The notes under the pieces: generated by a model | Database searches by the model: none | The model's input: the letters and a program-made list of their open reading frames with translations, nothing else | What the model was told of the DNA's origin: nothing | Origin: Defluviitaleaceae bacterium | GTDB taxonomy: Bacteria > Bacillota_I > Bacilli_A > MOL361 > Turicibacteraceae | Assembly (NCBI GenBank): GCA_009778135.1 | Contig: WRKJ01000098.1 | Span: 1 to 45,536 of the forward strand | Reading direction: 5' to 3' | DNA: 45,536 bases | Shown: piece by piece, positions 35,785 to 43,756 of the stretch | How positions within the stretch are numbered: position 1 is the stretch's first letter | How the letters are laid out: every line of letters begins with the position of its first letter | Program-made: the position numbers and the translations under genes

Positions 35785-36543
35785 ATGTTTAAAAAATTAT
35801 TAGCATTATTAATTGCTTTTGGGCTTGTTTTGCATGTTGCGACATCGAATGTAACGACTGTAGAAGGGCTTGAAATATCACCGATATCTGGGCTTCCTGG
35901 AACGGAACCTGGATTAATACCGGCACCAGGATTCCCGGCATTGCCGCCTGCACTACCAGGTCTGAATGTAGCACCTGGACTAGAAGGTTTCGAGCACACG
36001 GTGACGTTTACGGATCGATTCTGTAATGTGATTGATCACTTTGAACCTGTATTTCGTGTAGAAAATGGCACTTCATTAGGTGAATTAATGCCACCTACGC
36101 CAACTTGTCCAGAGCATGGCTGGGTGTTTGAGGGTTGGGTAATAATGGAATCTCACCAACCATTTACAGCAACAACGAATGTTTATACAACGTTACTCCT
36201 TTATCCAATTTGGGTTGAAGCAGAAGCGCCGACAACAGAACCAACAACAGTTGCGCCGACAACAGAGCCAACAACAGCTGCACCAACAGAAGTAACAGAG
36301 CCAACAACAGTTGCGCCAACAGAAGCAACAGAGCCAACAACAGTTGCACCAACAGAAGCAACTGATCCAGTAACAGATCCGACAGCTGCTCCGACACTAC
36401 CAACAGTGGTGGTGACTGAACCAACAACTGGTGGACTATTACCACAAACTGGTGTTGAATTCGTTAATCTAGCTTTAGCTGGTGCAGGTAGCTCATTTGT
36501 TGCTGCAGGTTCAACATTAGTATTAAAATACAAGAAAAAATAA
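35785..36543 (+). CDS. LPXTG cell-wall-anchored surface protein
   Basis: The 252-residue protein has a signal peptide (about 1-28), a Pro/Gly-rich stretch, and a domain about 72-147 with TVTFTDRFCNVID...PPTPTCPEHGWVFEGWV, which resembles the InlB B-repeat/MucBP-like beta-grasp folds. A stalk of Thr/Pro/Glu repeats (TEPTTVAPT units, about 150-205) follows. The sorting signal is LPQTG from residue 219, then a hydrophobic helix and KYKKK. A sortase would link it to peptidoglycan; none is in the window. The single small domain suggests a ligand or spacer role; function unknown. The repeats could vary in number. Confidence 0.88.
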   Translation: MFKKLLALLIAFGLVLHVATSNVTTVEGLEISPISGLPGTEPGLIPAPGFPALPPALPGLNVAPGLEGFEHTVTFTDRFCNVIDHFEPVFRVENGTSLGELMPPTPTCPEHGWVFEGWVIMESHQPFTATTNVYTTLLLYPIWVEAEAPTTEPTTVAPTTEPTTAAPTEVTEPTTVAPTEATEPTTVAPTEATDPVTDPTAAPTLPTVVVTEPTTGGLLPQTGVEFVNLALAGAGSSFVAAGSTLVLKYKKK

Positions 36544-36574
36544 TCTTTTATCATTGGAAGATGATTGCATGGAT

Positions 36575-36605
36575 AAAACCACCACTTTAGTGGTGGTTTT
36601 ATTTT
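36575..36605 (+). terminator. Terminator after the LPXTG gene
   Basis: A 12-bp stem AAAACCACCACT/AGTGGTGGTTTT followed by ATTTT; works on both strands. Confidence 0.88.
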
Positions 36606-36664
36606 GGGGATGATAGCAAAGATTTTCTAGTCCCAAGGTAAGCGAGAAAAAACGAAGATATGTC

Positions 36665-36778
36665 TTAGCAACTGCTTGAAGCAAATTGTTGGTAATGAAG
36701 TAAGACCTGCTTAGCTCATTCATTAAGTGAATCAAACATTGGTATCATCTTTTCTAAATATGCATTTTCCACTTGCAT
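36665..36778 (-). pseudogene. Relic ORF with in-frame stop
   Basis: ATG 36778, after GAAGGTGTG, reads MQVENAYLEKMIPMFDSLNE to TGA (36718-36716). The same frame continues AKQVLLHYQQFASSSC to TAA. The style (YLEKMIPMFDSLNE-x-AKQVLLHY) recalls the C-terminal helix of small HTH regulators, but no DNA-binding part precedes it. It is probably a decayed fragment. The rest of 36606-36956 shows nothing I can name. Confidence 0.35.
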
Positions 36779-36921
36779 CACACCTTCATACCTTCATTTT
36801 TATGTTATATTAGAAATTTTATGTATTCAAATGTTATTCTCTGTTAAATGATGCATATACTAATCATATCCACGATTAATTAACCGTGGATTAATGAAAC
36901 AATCTAAAAACACATTTTCTC

Positions 36922-36950
36922 TTGCAAGTGTGTCTCACATGTGATACAAT
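36922..36950 (+). promoter_or_regulatory. Promoter of a candidate small RNA
   Basis: TTGCAA, 17 bases, TACAAT with no plus-strand ORF downstream. Confidence 0.55.
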
Positions 36951-36956
36951 TGTTTC

Positions 36957-37029
36957 ATATCGATCAGTTGCTACGGCGCTGTGGGAAAAAATCTTTTTGA
37001 TTTCAGTCAGTGGATTCTGACTGTTTTTT
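36957..37029 (+). ncRNA. Candidate small RNA (about 73 nt)
   Basis: A short unit bounded by the promoter at 36922-36950 and an intrinsic terminator CAGTCAG/CTGACTG (37004-37010, 37017-37023) with six T. The end overlaps the 3' end of the truncated Abi ORF on the other strand, so the RNA could act antisense to it. It contains no convincing ORF. Confidence 0.45.
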
Positions 37030-37114
37030 GGGCATCCATATCACAATCAAATATGATCTTTTTATTTTGTTTTAAATGCATAATTTGCTCATCTAAATGT
37101 TTAAAATCTTTCAT
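37007..37114 (-). pseudogene. Truncated Abi-family (abortive infection) ORF, 35 aa
   Basis: GGGAGG precedes ATG 37114. The product starts MKDFKHLDEQIMHLKQNKKI and then reads IIFDCDMDAQKTV, matching the opening pattern of AbiF/AbiD-like proteins (K-x-F-x-T-x-DEQI-x-x-L, then L/I-I-x-x-D). It stops after 35 residues, where the family runs to several hundred. No remainder was found downstream. It follows the RhuM gene by 35 bases on the same strand. Confidence 0.55.
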
Positions 37115-37149
37115 TCCGTACAATCCTCCCACACATCGCAACCGGTAAA

Positions 37150-38130
37150 TCAATTTTTCCCCAGTTGCTCCAATTTTTTAATTTCTTCCAAATAATCTTT
37201 TTCTACTTGTGTTAACGTCTTTTGTTGGTATTTCTTATACTCACTATCGACTTTTTCCTGTGCTTGCTTTTGACTTACTCTGCCTTGTCCTTGCAACATA
37301 TTCTCACCTGTTGCTTGTAAGATCTTATCAACATGATTCACCCAATCCTTCATCGTCATGACAATTTCCCGACTTGCTTGCCTTTCAGCAAAATCTAAAT
37401 ATCCTGAAACGAGTTGATTTAACCCTGAAAGTTCAGTTTCTGATAAGTAATTTTTTGCTATTTTTGCCTCATTAAGCGTGGGAAGTTCTCCTTTAAAAGT
37501 CGTCAATCCCATAAATTCTTTTTTACTATCGACTCGTTTATGAATAAGCTCAGCAGCCGTATGATTATGAATCGCAAAGTGCATCTTATTTTGAACCGTT
37601 GCGAAAAAGCGTTTAGCTTCTGGGGTATCTTTACTATAATCACTGCTTGTTGAAAATAAATCTAGAATTTGACGATAAAATACCTTTTCACTTGAACGTA
37701 TGTCACGGATACGAGCAAGTAATTCTTTAAAATACCCTCCACCACCCAAATTTTTTAGTCGTTCATCGTCCATCGTAAACCCTTTTTTAATATACTCATG
37801 TATTCTCTTTGTTGCCCATTGTCGAAATTGCGTGCCACGTAAAGACTTCACACGGTAACCAACTGAAATAATGACATCTAGATTGTAATAGTCAACTTGG
37901 TAAGTTTTCCCATCTGTAGCAGTTGTTGCAAAATTTGCAACAACTGAATTTCTCTCTAATTCACTCTCGTCAAAAATATTTTTGATATGTCGTGAAATCG
38001 TCGATTTATTCCGCTCAAAAAGATCAGCCATTTGATCTAAAGTTAACCATGTTGTTTCTCCATCAAACCTTACATCTACTGCTATTTGTTCATCCGTTGT
38101 TTTAAAAATAATCATTTGATTTTTTGTCAT
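37150..38130 (-). CDS. RhuM-family protein
   Basis: The 326-residue protein shows the RhuM pattern: an N-terminal winged-helix-like segment TTWLTLDQMADLFERNKSTISRHI, then VDYYNLDVIISVGYRVKSLRGTQFRQWAT, and a C-terminal helical part with a NHTAAELIHKRVDSKKEFMGL motif. RhuM proteins are frequent in mobile and defence-linked regions; the mechanism is unknown. I start at ATG 38130 rather than the TTG before it. A 12-codon ORF with a strong AAAGGAG (ATG 38196, stop at 38158) lies in its leader. Weak extended -10 TGA-TAGAAT is at about 38240. Confidence 0.82.
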   Translation of the reverse strand: MTKNQMIIFKTTDEQIAVDVRFDGETTWLTLDQMADLFERNKSTISRHIKNIFDESELERNSVVANFATTATDGKTYQVDYYNLDVIISVGYRVKSLRGTQFRQWATKRIHEYIKKGFTMDDERLKNLGGGGYFKELLARIRDIRSSEKVFYRQILDLFSTSSDYSKDTPEAKRFFATVQNKMHFAIHNHTAAELIHKRVDSKKEFMGLTTFKGELPTLNEAKIAKNYLSETELSGLNQLVSGYLDFAERQASREIVMTMKDWVNHVDKILQATGENMLQGQGRVSQKQAQEKVDSEYKKYQQKTLTQVEKDYLEEIKKLEQLGKN

Positions 38131-38316
38131 CAATAACGCATCTCGACTTTTACACCATCAAGGTTGGTTTTTGTGTTATTTTTTAATCTTGTCATCGTTG
38201 TAAAATAACTCCTTTTATTTCATTCCCATCAATATTCTATCACATATTGACGAATTTTACTATCATTAGAATGTCGGTGGTCGTGTAAAATAGAAGTTGG
38301 AAAAAAATATATAAAA

Positions 38317-38391
38317 GAAGTAAGCACTGTGTTAAAATGTTTTTTACGGAAAACATAAACAAGATGTGCTTACTTCATGAATATTTTACCA
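38317..38391. mobile_element. Probable remnant of an insertion-sequence end
   Basis: GAAGTAAGCAC (38317-38327) and GTGCTTACTTC (38366-38376) are exact inverted repeats. The second is followed directly by ATGAATATTTTACC, then the MITE. This looks like an IS end with the first codons of a transposase cut by the MITE insertion. Nothing further of the transposase was found on the right side. Confidence 0.35.
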
Positions 38392-38557
38392 CTAGTGTAG
38401 CACAACATAAATAATAGCCCATATTGACGTGTATCATTTTCAGATACAAGGAAACGAGGACGACTCGTACCAATGTCGGTACGTTAGGACGAGTTGACGC
38501 AGTAGTTGGAAATGAGACGCATGAATAGGCGTGGTTACTTATGTTGTGATGCACTAG
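38392..38557. mobile_element. MITE-like 166-bp element, copy 2
   Basis: Same length as the copy at 17654-17819 and nearly the same sequence, in the same orientation. Ends CTAGTG...GCACTAG. A few substitutions separate the copies, so the transposition is not very recent. Confidence 0.8.
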
Positions 38558-38599
38558 TAACCCATCATGGGCAACTAATAAATGGTATCAGTGCAAATT

Positions 38600-38725
38600 A
38601 GTTGCTTTATTTCGGTACAGATGTGGCTGCCTGGTTTATGACATGACATTTACTATCTTCTGATAATAGGAATTTATATGCATCTGGGTATCCAGATGTT
38701 TCTCTTGATGGGCTTGTAGCTAATT
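38600..38725 (+). pseudogene. Degraded coding remnant
   Basis: One frame reads FGTDVAAWFMT, a stop, then HLLSSDNRNLYASGYPDVSL and DGLVAN before another stop. Amino-acid-like texture with stops and no start suggests an old gene fragment, family unknown. Nothing else is visible in 38558-38797. Confidence 0.25.
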
Positions 38726-38797
38726 GAACCTTTTAAAAAACGATCTTTTTTTTTGAAATAGTTAATTTTTAATTTAATTGTCAATTTTCAGCAAAAT

Positions 38798-38821
38798 ATA
38801 ACAGCGCTGTTATGCTATAAT
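38798..38821 (+). promoter_or_regulatory. Extended -10 promoter with 16-bp palindromic operator
   Basis: ATAACAGCGCTGTTAT (38798-38813) is a perfect palindrome ending 2 bases before TGC-TATAAT's hexamer (38816-38821). A repressor bound here would block RNA polymerase. Confidence 0.65.
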
Positions 38822-38915
38822 TATAGGGAACAAGGGAGAAGCTAATATTTTTCGGATTTTAAAGATGTAAATATTTTTGATATTAACTTTTAAAATTAAG
38901 AAGGGACGAGATATT

Positions 38916-39242
38916 ATGTTCAAAAAAAAAATTAAATTTTTATTCTTATCTTTACTAATGGCTATAGCTATACTTAGTGGAACTATAAATCTATCTACTC
39001 GTAATATGGCAGCCGTACAGGCATGCTCACCATTATATACTGTAAATACAAATAATGTTAACCTAAGAAGCGGGGCAGGAACTAATCATGCCAGTCACGG
39101 ACAAGTCCATCAAGGAACTAACTTCCGTACCAGCGCTACTGTTGGGGCGTGGCGTCGTGGAACAGTTCTGGGTGCAGGGGTACACTCTGGTACTGTAGGC
39201 TATATTCATTCAAACTACTTACGATTCGTAGCTTGTATTTAA
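38916..39242 (+). CDS. Small secreted bacterial-SH3 protein (108 aa)
   Basis: A signal peptide (about 1-36, with a hydrophobic core LFLSLLMAIAILSGTI) precedes one SH3b domain: YTVNTNNVNLRSGAGTNHAS, VHQGTNFRTSATVG, VGYIHSNYLRFVACI. Such domains bind cell-wall peptides. No catalytic or anchoring part is present. The Cys near the mature start and the penultimate Cys could form a disulfide. I start at ATG 38916 after AAGGGACGAG; an upstream in-frame ATG has no site. It has its own promoter with an operator. Confidence 0.8.
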   Translation: MFKKKIKFLFLSLLMAIAILSGTINLSTRNMAAVQACSPLYTVNTNNVNLRSGAGTNHASHGQVHQGTNFRTSATVGAWRRGTVLGAGVHSGTVGYIHSNYLRFVACI

Positions 39243-39298
39243 TGATTTTTTCTAAAGTGTATTAGCTTCTTTTACTCCTTGTTATTCTCAATATTTCT

Positions 39299-39323
39299 GC
39301 ACTCTTTTAAAAGGGTGCTTTTT
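39299..39323 (+). terminator. Terminator after the SH3 gene
   Basis: GCACTCTTTT/AAAAGGGTGC stem followed by five T. Confidence 0.75.
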
Positions 39324-39344
39324 GGTTTCACATGGTGGCTCAAA

Positions 39345-39375
39345 AAGCAAAATGCCGAAGCATATGGCTTCGGCA
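39345..39375 (-). terminator. Terminator after the hemolysin III family gene
   Basis: TGCCGAAGC/GCTTCGGCA perfect 9-bp stem followed on the minus strand by TTTTGCTTTTT. Confidence 0.85.
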
Positions 39376-39408
39376 CTAAGTCCAACTTTCAGGGGTCACT
39401 ACATAATG

Positions 39409-40071
39409 CTACCTCATTAAAAAGACAGCGATGGCAATAGAGTGCAAAAGAGATGCGGCGTTAACAAATAAGTGGAAGACACCGTGCATGTACTTTTTAT
39501 GTTTTCCTAACACATAGAACAAAACGCCGATGGTATACATCAGTCCGCCGGCTAAAATAAAAGCAAAGAAGGGGACACCATGAACGGAAATGAGCAAATT
39601 CACTCTGAAAAGTGCGATCCAGCCCATGCCAACATAGCAGATAAGTGAAAAAGTCATAAATCGTTTCAAATCAATCATGTTGAGGATAATGCCGATAATA
39701 GCTAAACCCCAAATGATGCCAAACATGACCCAAGCGTCTATTGGATAAATCTCTCGAAAGCTAATTAATAAAATAGGCGTGTAAGTACCAGCAATCAAAA
39801 CAAAGATGGTACAGTGATCAAGTATTCTAAACACTTTTTTAGCAGAACCAACTTTGAGACCATGATAAATGCTAGACATGGTGAATAGTAAAATGACCGA
39901 GAATCCGTAAGCAAAGGCACTTACAACGCCCCACACATTTTGAGCAAATGCTGCAATGGTGACGCAAACCAAAAGTGCAACGAGTCCTAGCCCGCCACCG
40001 ACGATGTGGGTGATCATATTGAAAAGTTCCTCGCCTTTTGTATAACGTGGCTTTTCTATGGTGTTTGTCAT
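39409..40071 (-). CDS. Hemolysin III / PAQR-family membrane protein
   Basis: The 220-residue protein has seven predicted helices. Family marks are EELFNMITHIVGG at the start, SSIYHGLK, FRILDHCTIFVLIAGTYTP and the final HGVFHLFVNAASLLHS; the His and Asp residues form the zinc site of the PAQR fold. Despite the name, haemolysis is not established for most members. AAGGAGG precedes the ATG. It is monocistronic with its own terminator. Confidence 0.92.
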   Translation of the reverse strand: MTNTIEKPRYTKGEELFNMITHIVGGGLGLVALLVCVTIAAFAQNVWGVVSAFAYGFSVILLFTMSSIYHGLKVGSAKKVFRILDHCTIFVLIAGTYTPILLISFREIYPIDAWVMFGIIWGLAIIGIILNMIDLKRFMTFSLICYVGMGWIALFRVNLLISVHGVPFFAFILAGGLMYTIGVLFYVLGKHKKYMHGVFHLFVNAASLLHSIAIAVFLMR

Positions 40072-40251
40072 TTCTTTTCCTCCTTAGTTATGGTACATGA
40101 ATTGTACATTTGATGATCAAAGTATACCATAAAAGTTCCAATTAGGATAGTATCTTTGGATAAAAAATGGTTGCTAAGTTGATCGTGCTGTTGCTATTTT
40201 GTACAAATTCATGTTTCCCCCGAAGTTTATATTGAGTTTATATTTCTAACA

Positions 40252-40385
40252 TATAATCGTAAGAAATAAGGGAGTAGTTACGTCAATGACGTGGTAATAG
40301 CAACATACCCGAATCATGCGATTCTGTTATTATCTTAAAAACGAGACTTATTGAAGGCTTTTTCTTTCAATAAGCTCGTTTTTTT
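40252..40385 (+). promoter_or_regulatory. yybP-ykoY (manganese) riboswitch and expression platform
   Basis: After TATAAT (40252-40257) the leader holds AAGGGAGTAG, CAACATACCC and ACGAGACTT, the conserved pieces of the yybP-ykoY Mn2+ aptamer (about 40266-40349). An intrinsic terminator follows, AACGAG-CTTATTGAAG with its complement and seven T (40340-40385). Overlap of ACGAGACTT with the terminator stem fits an ON switch when Mn2+ is bound. Confidence 0.85.
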
Positions 40386-40439
40386 GTTTGCGTGAAAGTA
40401 AAAATAGCCAAGATAGTAAAAGAGATGGAGTGATAAATC

Positions 40440-41390
40440 ATGAATGTTGTCTTAACTTTCTTTTTATTGGTATTGGGACTTGTTTTATTAATCAAAGGTT
40501 CTGACATTTTTGTGGATGCGAGCGCAGGCATTGCACGGAATTTTAAAGTACCGACGTTGATTATCGGATTAACAGTGATGGCTTTTGGAACAAGCGCACC
40601 GGAAGCGTTTATTGGTGCTCGGGCATCATTAGATGGGACAGCAGCGCTTGCCATGGGCAATGTGATTGGTTCGGATATTTTTAATTTAATCTTTATTATC
40701 GGTATTGCTGCTCTGATCAACCCAATGAACATTCGGTTTAAAGAAATCGCCAGAGATTACTGGGTTGCCATTTCTGGGCCTTTAATCTTATTGACCATGA
40801 TGCTCTTTTTTGATGATGTCATTCCAAGAATAGGCGGTGCCTTCTTTTTGATACTCTTCTTCATCTATGTGTTTGTTGTCGTTAAAGAGGCATTAAAAAA
40901 TCGTAAAGAAGCCCTTGTAGAAAAAAATGTTGAAGAAGAAATTCGTCCACTTAAATGGAATGTATTACTTTCAGTTTTAGGACTTGCTTTAATTATCTTA
41001 GGTGGAGAGCTAACCGTACATCATGCAGTGGCCATTTCTGAGCTACTTGGCATGAGTGCACGTCTTGTTGGCTTAACCATTGTTGCCATTGGAACATCTT
41101 TACCCGAACTAACCATCGTCTTGATGGCCGCAAAGCGGGGCGAAAATGAGCTGGCTGTCGGTAATATTATCGGTTCAAGTATTTTTAATATCATGTTTGT
41201 TTTAGGCCTTTCAGGTGTGATTGCGCCTTTACCTATTGAAGTGGGACTGATCTTTGATATTGCATTTTTACTCGTAGGAAGTCTGATTTTCTTACTCTTT
41301 ATCCTGACAAAAAAACGACTGTCTCGCATTGAAGGGGCGATCATGGTTCTGATGTACGTGGCTTATTTAAGTTATGTCGTGTTCACGTGA
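40440..41390 (+). CDS. CaCA-family cation exchanger (YrbG-like)
   Basis: The 316-residue protein has about 10 helices and both alpha repeats: GTSAPE with GNVIGSDIFN, and GTSLPE with GNIIGSSIFN, which line the cation path of sodium/calcium exchangers. A charged loop lies at about 140-170. The leader carries a manganese riboswitch, so Mn2+ export or exchange is a likely role. GGAGTGAT precedes the ATG. It converges with the DUF368 gene 7 bases later. Confidence 0.93.
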   Translation: MNVVLTFFLLVLGLVLLIKGSDIFVDASAGIARNFKVPTLIIGLTVMAFGTSAPEAFIGARASLDGTAALAMGNVIGSDIFNLIFIIGIAALINPMNIRFKEIARDYWVAISGPLILLTMMLFFDDVIPRIGGAFFLILFFIYVFVVVKEALKNRKEALVEKNVEEEIRPLKWNVLLSVLGLALIILGGELTVHHAVAISELLGMSARLVGLTIVAIGTSLPELTIVLMAAKRGENELAVGNIIGSSIFNIMFVLGLSGVIAPLPIEVGLIFDIAFLLVGSLIFLLFILTKKRLSRIEGAIMVLMYVAYLSYVVFT

Positions 41391-41397
41391 AGCATCA

Positions 41398-42222
41398 TCA
41401 TATCATTTGTTGACCCTGTTCGTCTTGATCTTCTAACCGACGCATTAAATTTCCAACAGTCAAACCAGCGATGAAGCATAAGCTGCTCATCCAGACTGAA
41501 TTGACTTCTTGTGGCATAATCATAACAGTTGAAGTAAGAACCAACCCTAGAATCACATGATAAAAAATGGGATAGGCAACCCTCAATAAATAAGTGACTA
41601 GCTTTGCGGTTGAAATCACAGATAAAATACCACCGAGGATAACGGGCATCAAGATGGTGAAGTTTAACTGGCTAATTGCTTCGTTTAAGGGTTGATATAG
41701 ATTCAGATACATGAGAAAGTTAGAGGGGCTTAAACCTGGAAACGTAATACCTAAGCCAATCATGATGCCACTCACAACCCAAGTCCAGATGCCGACAGCT
41801 GATGAATGTGTCGAAAATGTTGACTCAACTGTGTTTGATAATAAGAGAAATGAACCGATGGAGACTGTAACAGTTAGGAGCAAGTGAATGGGACTTCGAC
41901 CTTTAAGGCCCGATTGCTTGATGAGCGTTGGCAAAACGCCTAACATACAACCGACGAAGAAGATACTGATTTCTGCGAGATGATACTGGAGAAAATAGCT
42001 AAGGGCAAAAGAGAGCAAAAAGACACCGAAAACACCGCCAAAGACAACAGGGATGAAGCGCTTTATATTCACCTTGAAGTCTTTTTTTATGTTTGAAATG
42101 AAGTTAATAAGTGGTTCGTAGATGCCAAAAATGGTTGCTAGCGCACCACCACTCAACCCTGGTAAAAGGGCACCTACACCAATAAAAATCCCTTTGATGA
42201 AATTGAGACTTAATTTTTTCAA
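41398..42222 (-). CDS. DUF368 (PopT-type) undecaprenyl phosphate translocase
   Basis: The 274-residue membrane protein has the DUF368 inverted repeats: LLPGLSGGALATIFGIYEPL in the first half and GITFPGLSPSNFLMYLNLYQPL in the second. Family members (PopT) move undecaprenyl phosphate back across the membrane for wall synthesis. The start is TTG at 42222, 10 bases after GGGAG. It stands alone on the minus strand, divergent from ogt. Confidence 0.88.
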   Translation of the reverse strand: MKKLSLNFIKGIFIGVGALLPGLSGGALATIFGIYEPLINFISNIKKDFKVNIKRFIPVVFGGVFGVFLLSFALSYFLQYHLAEISIFFVGCMLGVLPTLIKQSGLKGRSPIHLLLTVTVSIGSFLLLSNTVESTFSTHSSAVGIWTWVVSGIMIGLGITFPGLSPSNFLMYLNLYQPLNEAISQLNFTILMPVILGGILSVISTAKLVTYLLRVAYPIFYHVILGLVLTSTVMIMPQEVNSVWMSSLCFIAGLTVGNLMRRLEDQDEQGQQMI

Positions 42223-42304
42223 AATAGCACGCTCCCTTCTCTTTTTAATCTTATGAAAAAATGGTAAAATATAGACGACTATTCAAGAAATTTTAAAAGG
42301 ATAG

Positions 42305-42784
42305 ATGATGATGTATAAGTGGACGTATGAAACTGAAGTTGGTGTCGTGACGATTGGCGCGAATAAGCATAGTATTACATATTTGAAGTTACATGATACA
42401 TCCATCGGTGCGTTTAAAGAAACAGTGTTAATTCGCCAAGCTTATTTACAACTTGAGGCATATTTACGTGGTGAATGTCGTAACTTTGATTTACCCTTTG
42501 AACCAGGCGGAACTGAATTTCAAAAACAAGTTTGGCATGTTGTGAGTACGATTCCTTACGGTGAAACGATGACTTACAAAGCAATAGCCCAGATGATTAA
42601 CAAGCCAAAAGCGATCCGTGCAGTGGGTGCAGCTAATGGGCAAAATCCGATTTACATGGTGATTCCTTGTCATCGTGTGATCGGTTCAAATGGTCATTTA
42701 ACTGGTTATGGTGGTGGATTAGAGATGAAAGAAAGATTATTGAAGTTAGAAGGAGCTGACATAAATGGAAGTTATAAAAATTAG
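42305..42784 (+). CDS. ogt: Methylated-DNA-protein cysteine methyltransferase
   Basis: The 159-residue repair protein has the acceptor Cys122 in IPCHRVIGSNG and the RAVGAANGQNP helix-turn-helix region. It takes a methyl group from O6-methylguanine irreversibly. Three ATG codons in a row (42305, 42308, 42311) follow AAAAGG; any could be used. An extended -10 TGG-TAAAAT is at 42262-42270. It overlaps ispH by 20 bases. Confidence 0.94.
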   Translation: MMMYKWTYETEVGVVTIGANKHSITYLKLHDTSIGAFKETVLIRQAYLQLEAYLRGECRNFDLPFEPGGTEFQKQVWHVVSTIPYGETMTYKAIAQMINKPKAIRAVGAANGQNPIYMVIPCHRVIGSNGHLTGYGGGLEMKERLLKLEGADINGSYKN

Positions 42785-43733
42785 TCCTCGAGGTTATTGT
42801 CATGGGGTTGTTACAGCTTTAAACATGGTAACCAAAGCGATCACTGATGAGTCAGTACCGAAACCGATTCATATTCTCGGAATGGTTGTTCACAACACGC
42901 ATCTAACGAAGGCATTTGAAGAAGAAGGTGTCATCACAGTAGATGGCATTGGGAAAACTCGTCTTGAGCTACTTGATGAAATTAATGCTGGAACGGTGGT
43001 GTTTACGGCGCATGGGATCAGTCCGAAAGTGAGAGAAAAAGCTGAAGCGAAAGGGTTGCACTATATTGACGCCAGCTGCACGGATGTCTTAAAAACACAT
43101 GGGATTATGCTTGATCATTTGGCGCGTGGCTATGAGGTCGTTTATATTGGCAAGCAGGGTCATCCTGAAACAGAGGGTTGCTTAGGACTTGCAGAAAAAG
43201 GGATTCATCTCATTGAACATATGGACGACATTGCGAACTTAGAACTTGATCATGTCGATATCATTATTACGAATCAGACGACATTGTCTTCATGGGATGT
43301 GAGTGATATAGCAGAAGCGATTATGGCGAAATATCCAACAGCAGAATTCATTAAAGAAATTTGTAATGCGACCCTCATTAGACAAGAAGCTGTTGCAGCA
43401 ATGGCAAAAGAGGCTGATTTAACCATCGTAGTGGGAGATCCAAAAAGTAATAACTCAAAACGTCTTGTTCAAATTTCAGAAGAACATGCAAAAACACCTG
43501 GGCTTCGAATTGGGAGCTTAGCAGAGTTGGATTTGGAGAAGTTAAAAGGGATCAATAAAGTAGCAGTTACCTCAGGAGCTTCAACACCGACGATCATGAC
43601 TAAAGAAGTTATTTCATTTCTAGAAAACTATGATCCAACTGATCCGAACACCCATGATACAGCATCTAAAGTTAACTTAGATAAAATATTGATGAAAAGG
43701 CAGCCTAGTGCAGCAAAATGTGTCATTAAATGA
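42765..43733 (+). CDS. ispH: 4-Hydroxy-3-methylbut-2-enyl diphosphate reductase
   Basis: The last MEP pathway enzyme, giving IPP and DMAPP. The 322-residue protein has the cluster ligands Cys12, Cys105 (DASCTDV) and Cys200 (EICNATLIRQ). AAGGAG stands 9 bases before ATG 42765 inside ogt. Its last codons run through a sequence (43705-43720) that matches the left end of the MITE-like element at 15 of 16 positions, so the tail PSAAKCVIK may be transposon-derived. Confidence 0.95.
   Translation: MEVIKISPRGYCHGVVTALNMVTKAITDESVPKPIHILGMVVHNTHLTKAFEEEGVITVDGIGKTRLELLDEINAGTVVFTAHGISPKVREKAEAKGLHYIDASCTDVLKTHGIMLDHLARGYEVVYIGKQGHPETEGCLGLAEKGIHLIEHMDDIANLELDHVDIIITNQTTLSSWDVSDIAEAIMAKYPTAEFIKEICNATLIRQEAVAAMAKEADLTIVVGDPKSNNSKRLVQISEEHAKTPGLRIGSLAELDLEKLKGINKVAVTSGASTPTIMTKEVISFLENYDPTDPNTHDTASKVNLDKILMKRQPSAAKCVIK
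43705..43720. mobile_element. Solo left-end fragment of the MITE-like element
   Basis: CTAGTGCAGCAAAATG matches the element's left end at 17654-17669 except for one base. It forms the end of ispH. Confidence 0.4.
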
Positions 43734-43756
43734 CAAGTGAAGGAGATATTGATGAG

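Noticed and set aside
36164-36445. Leu/Val-rich ORF opposite the LPXTG stalk
   Set aside because: It is produced by the Thr/Pro/Ala repeat codons read in reverse.
38158-38196. 12-codon ORF (MTRLKNNTKTNL) before the RhuM gene as a real gene
   Set aside because: It has a strong Shine-Dalgarno, but a single copy with no repeat or paralogue does not support more than a leader role.
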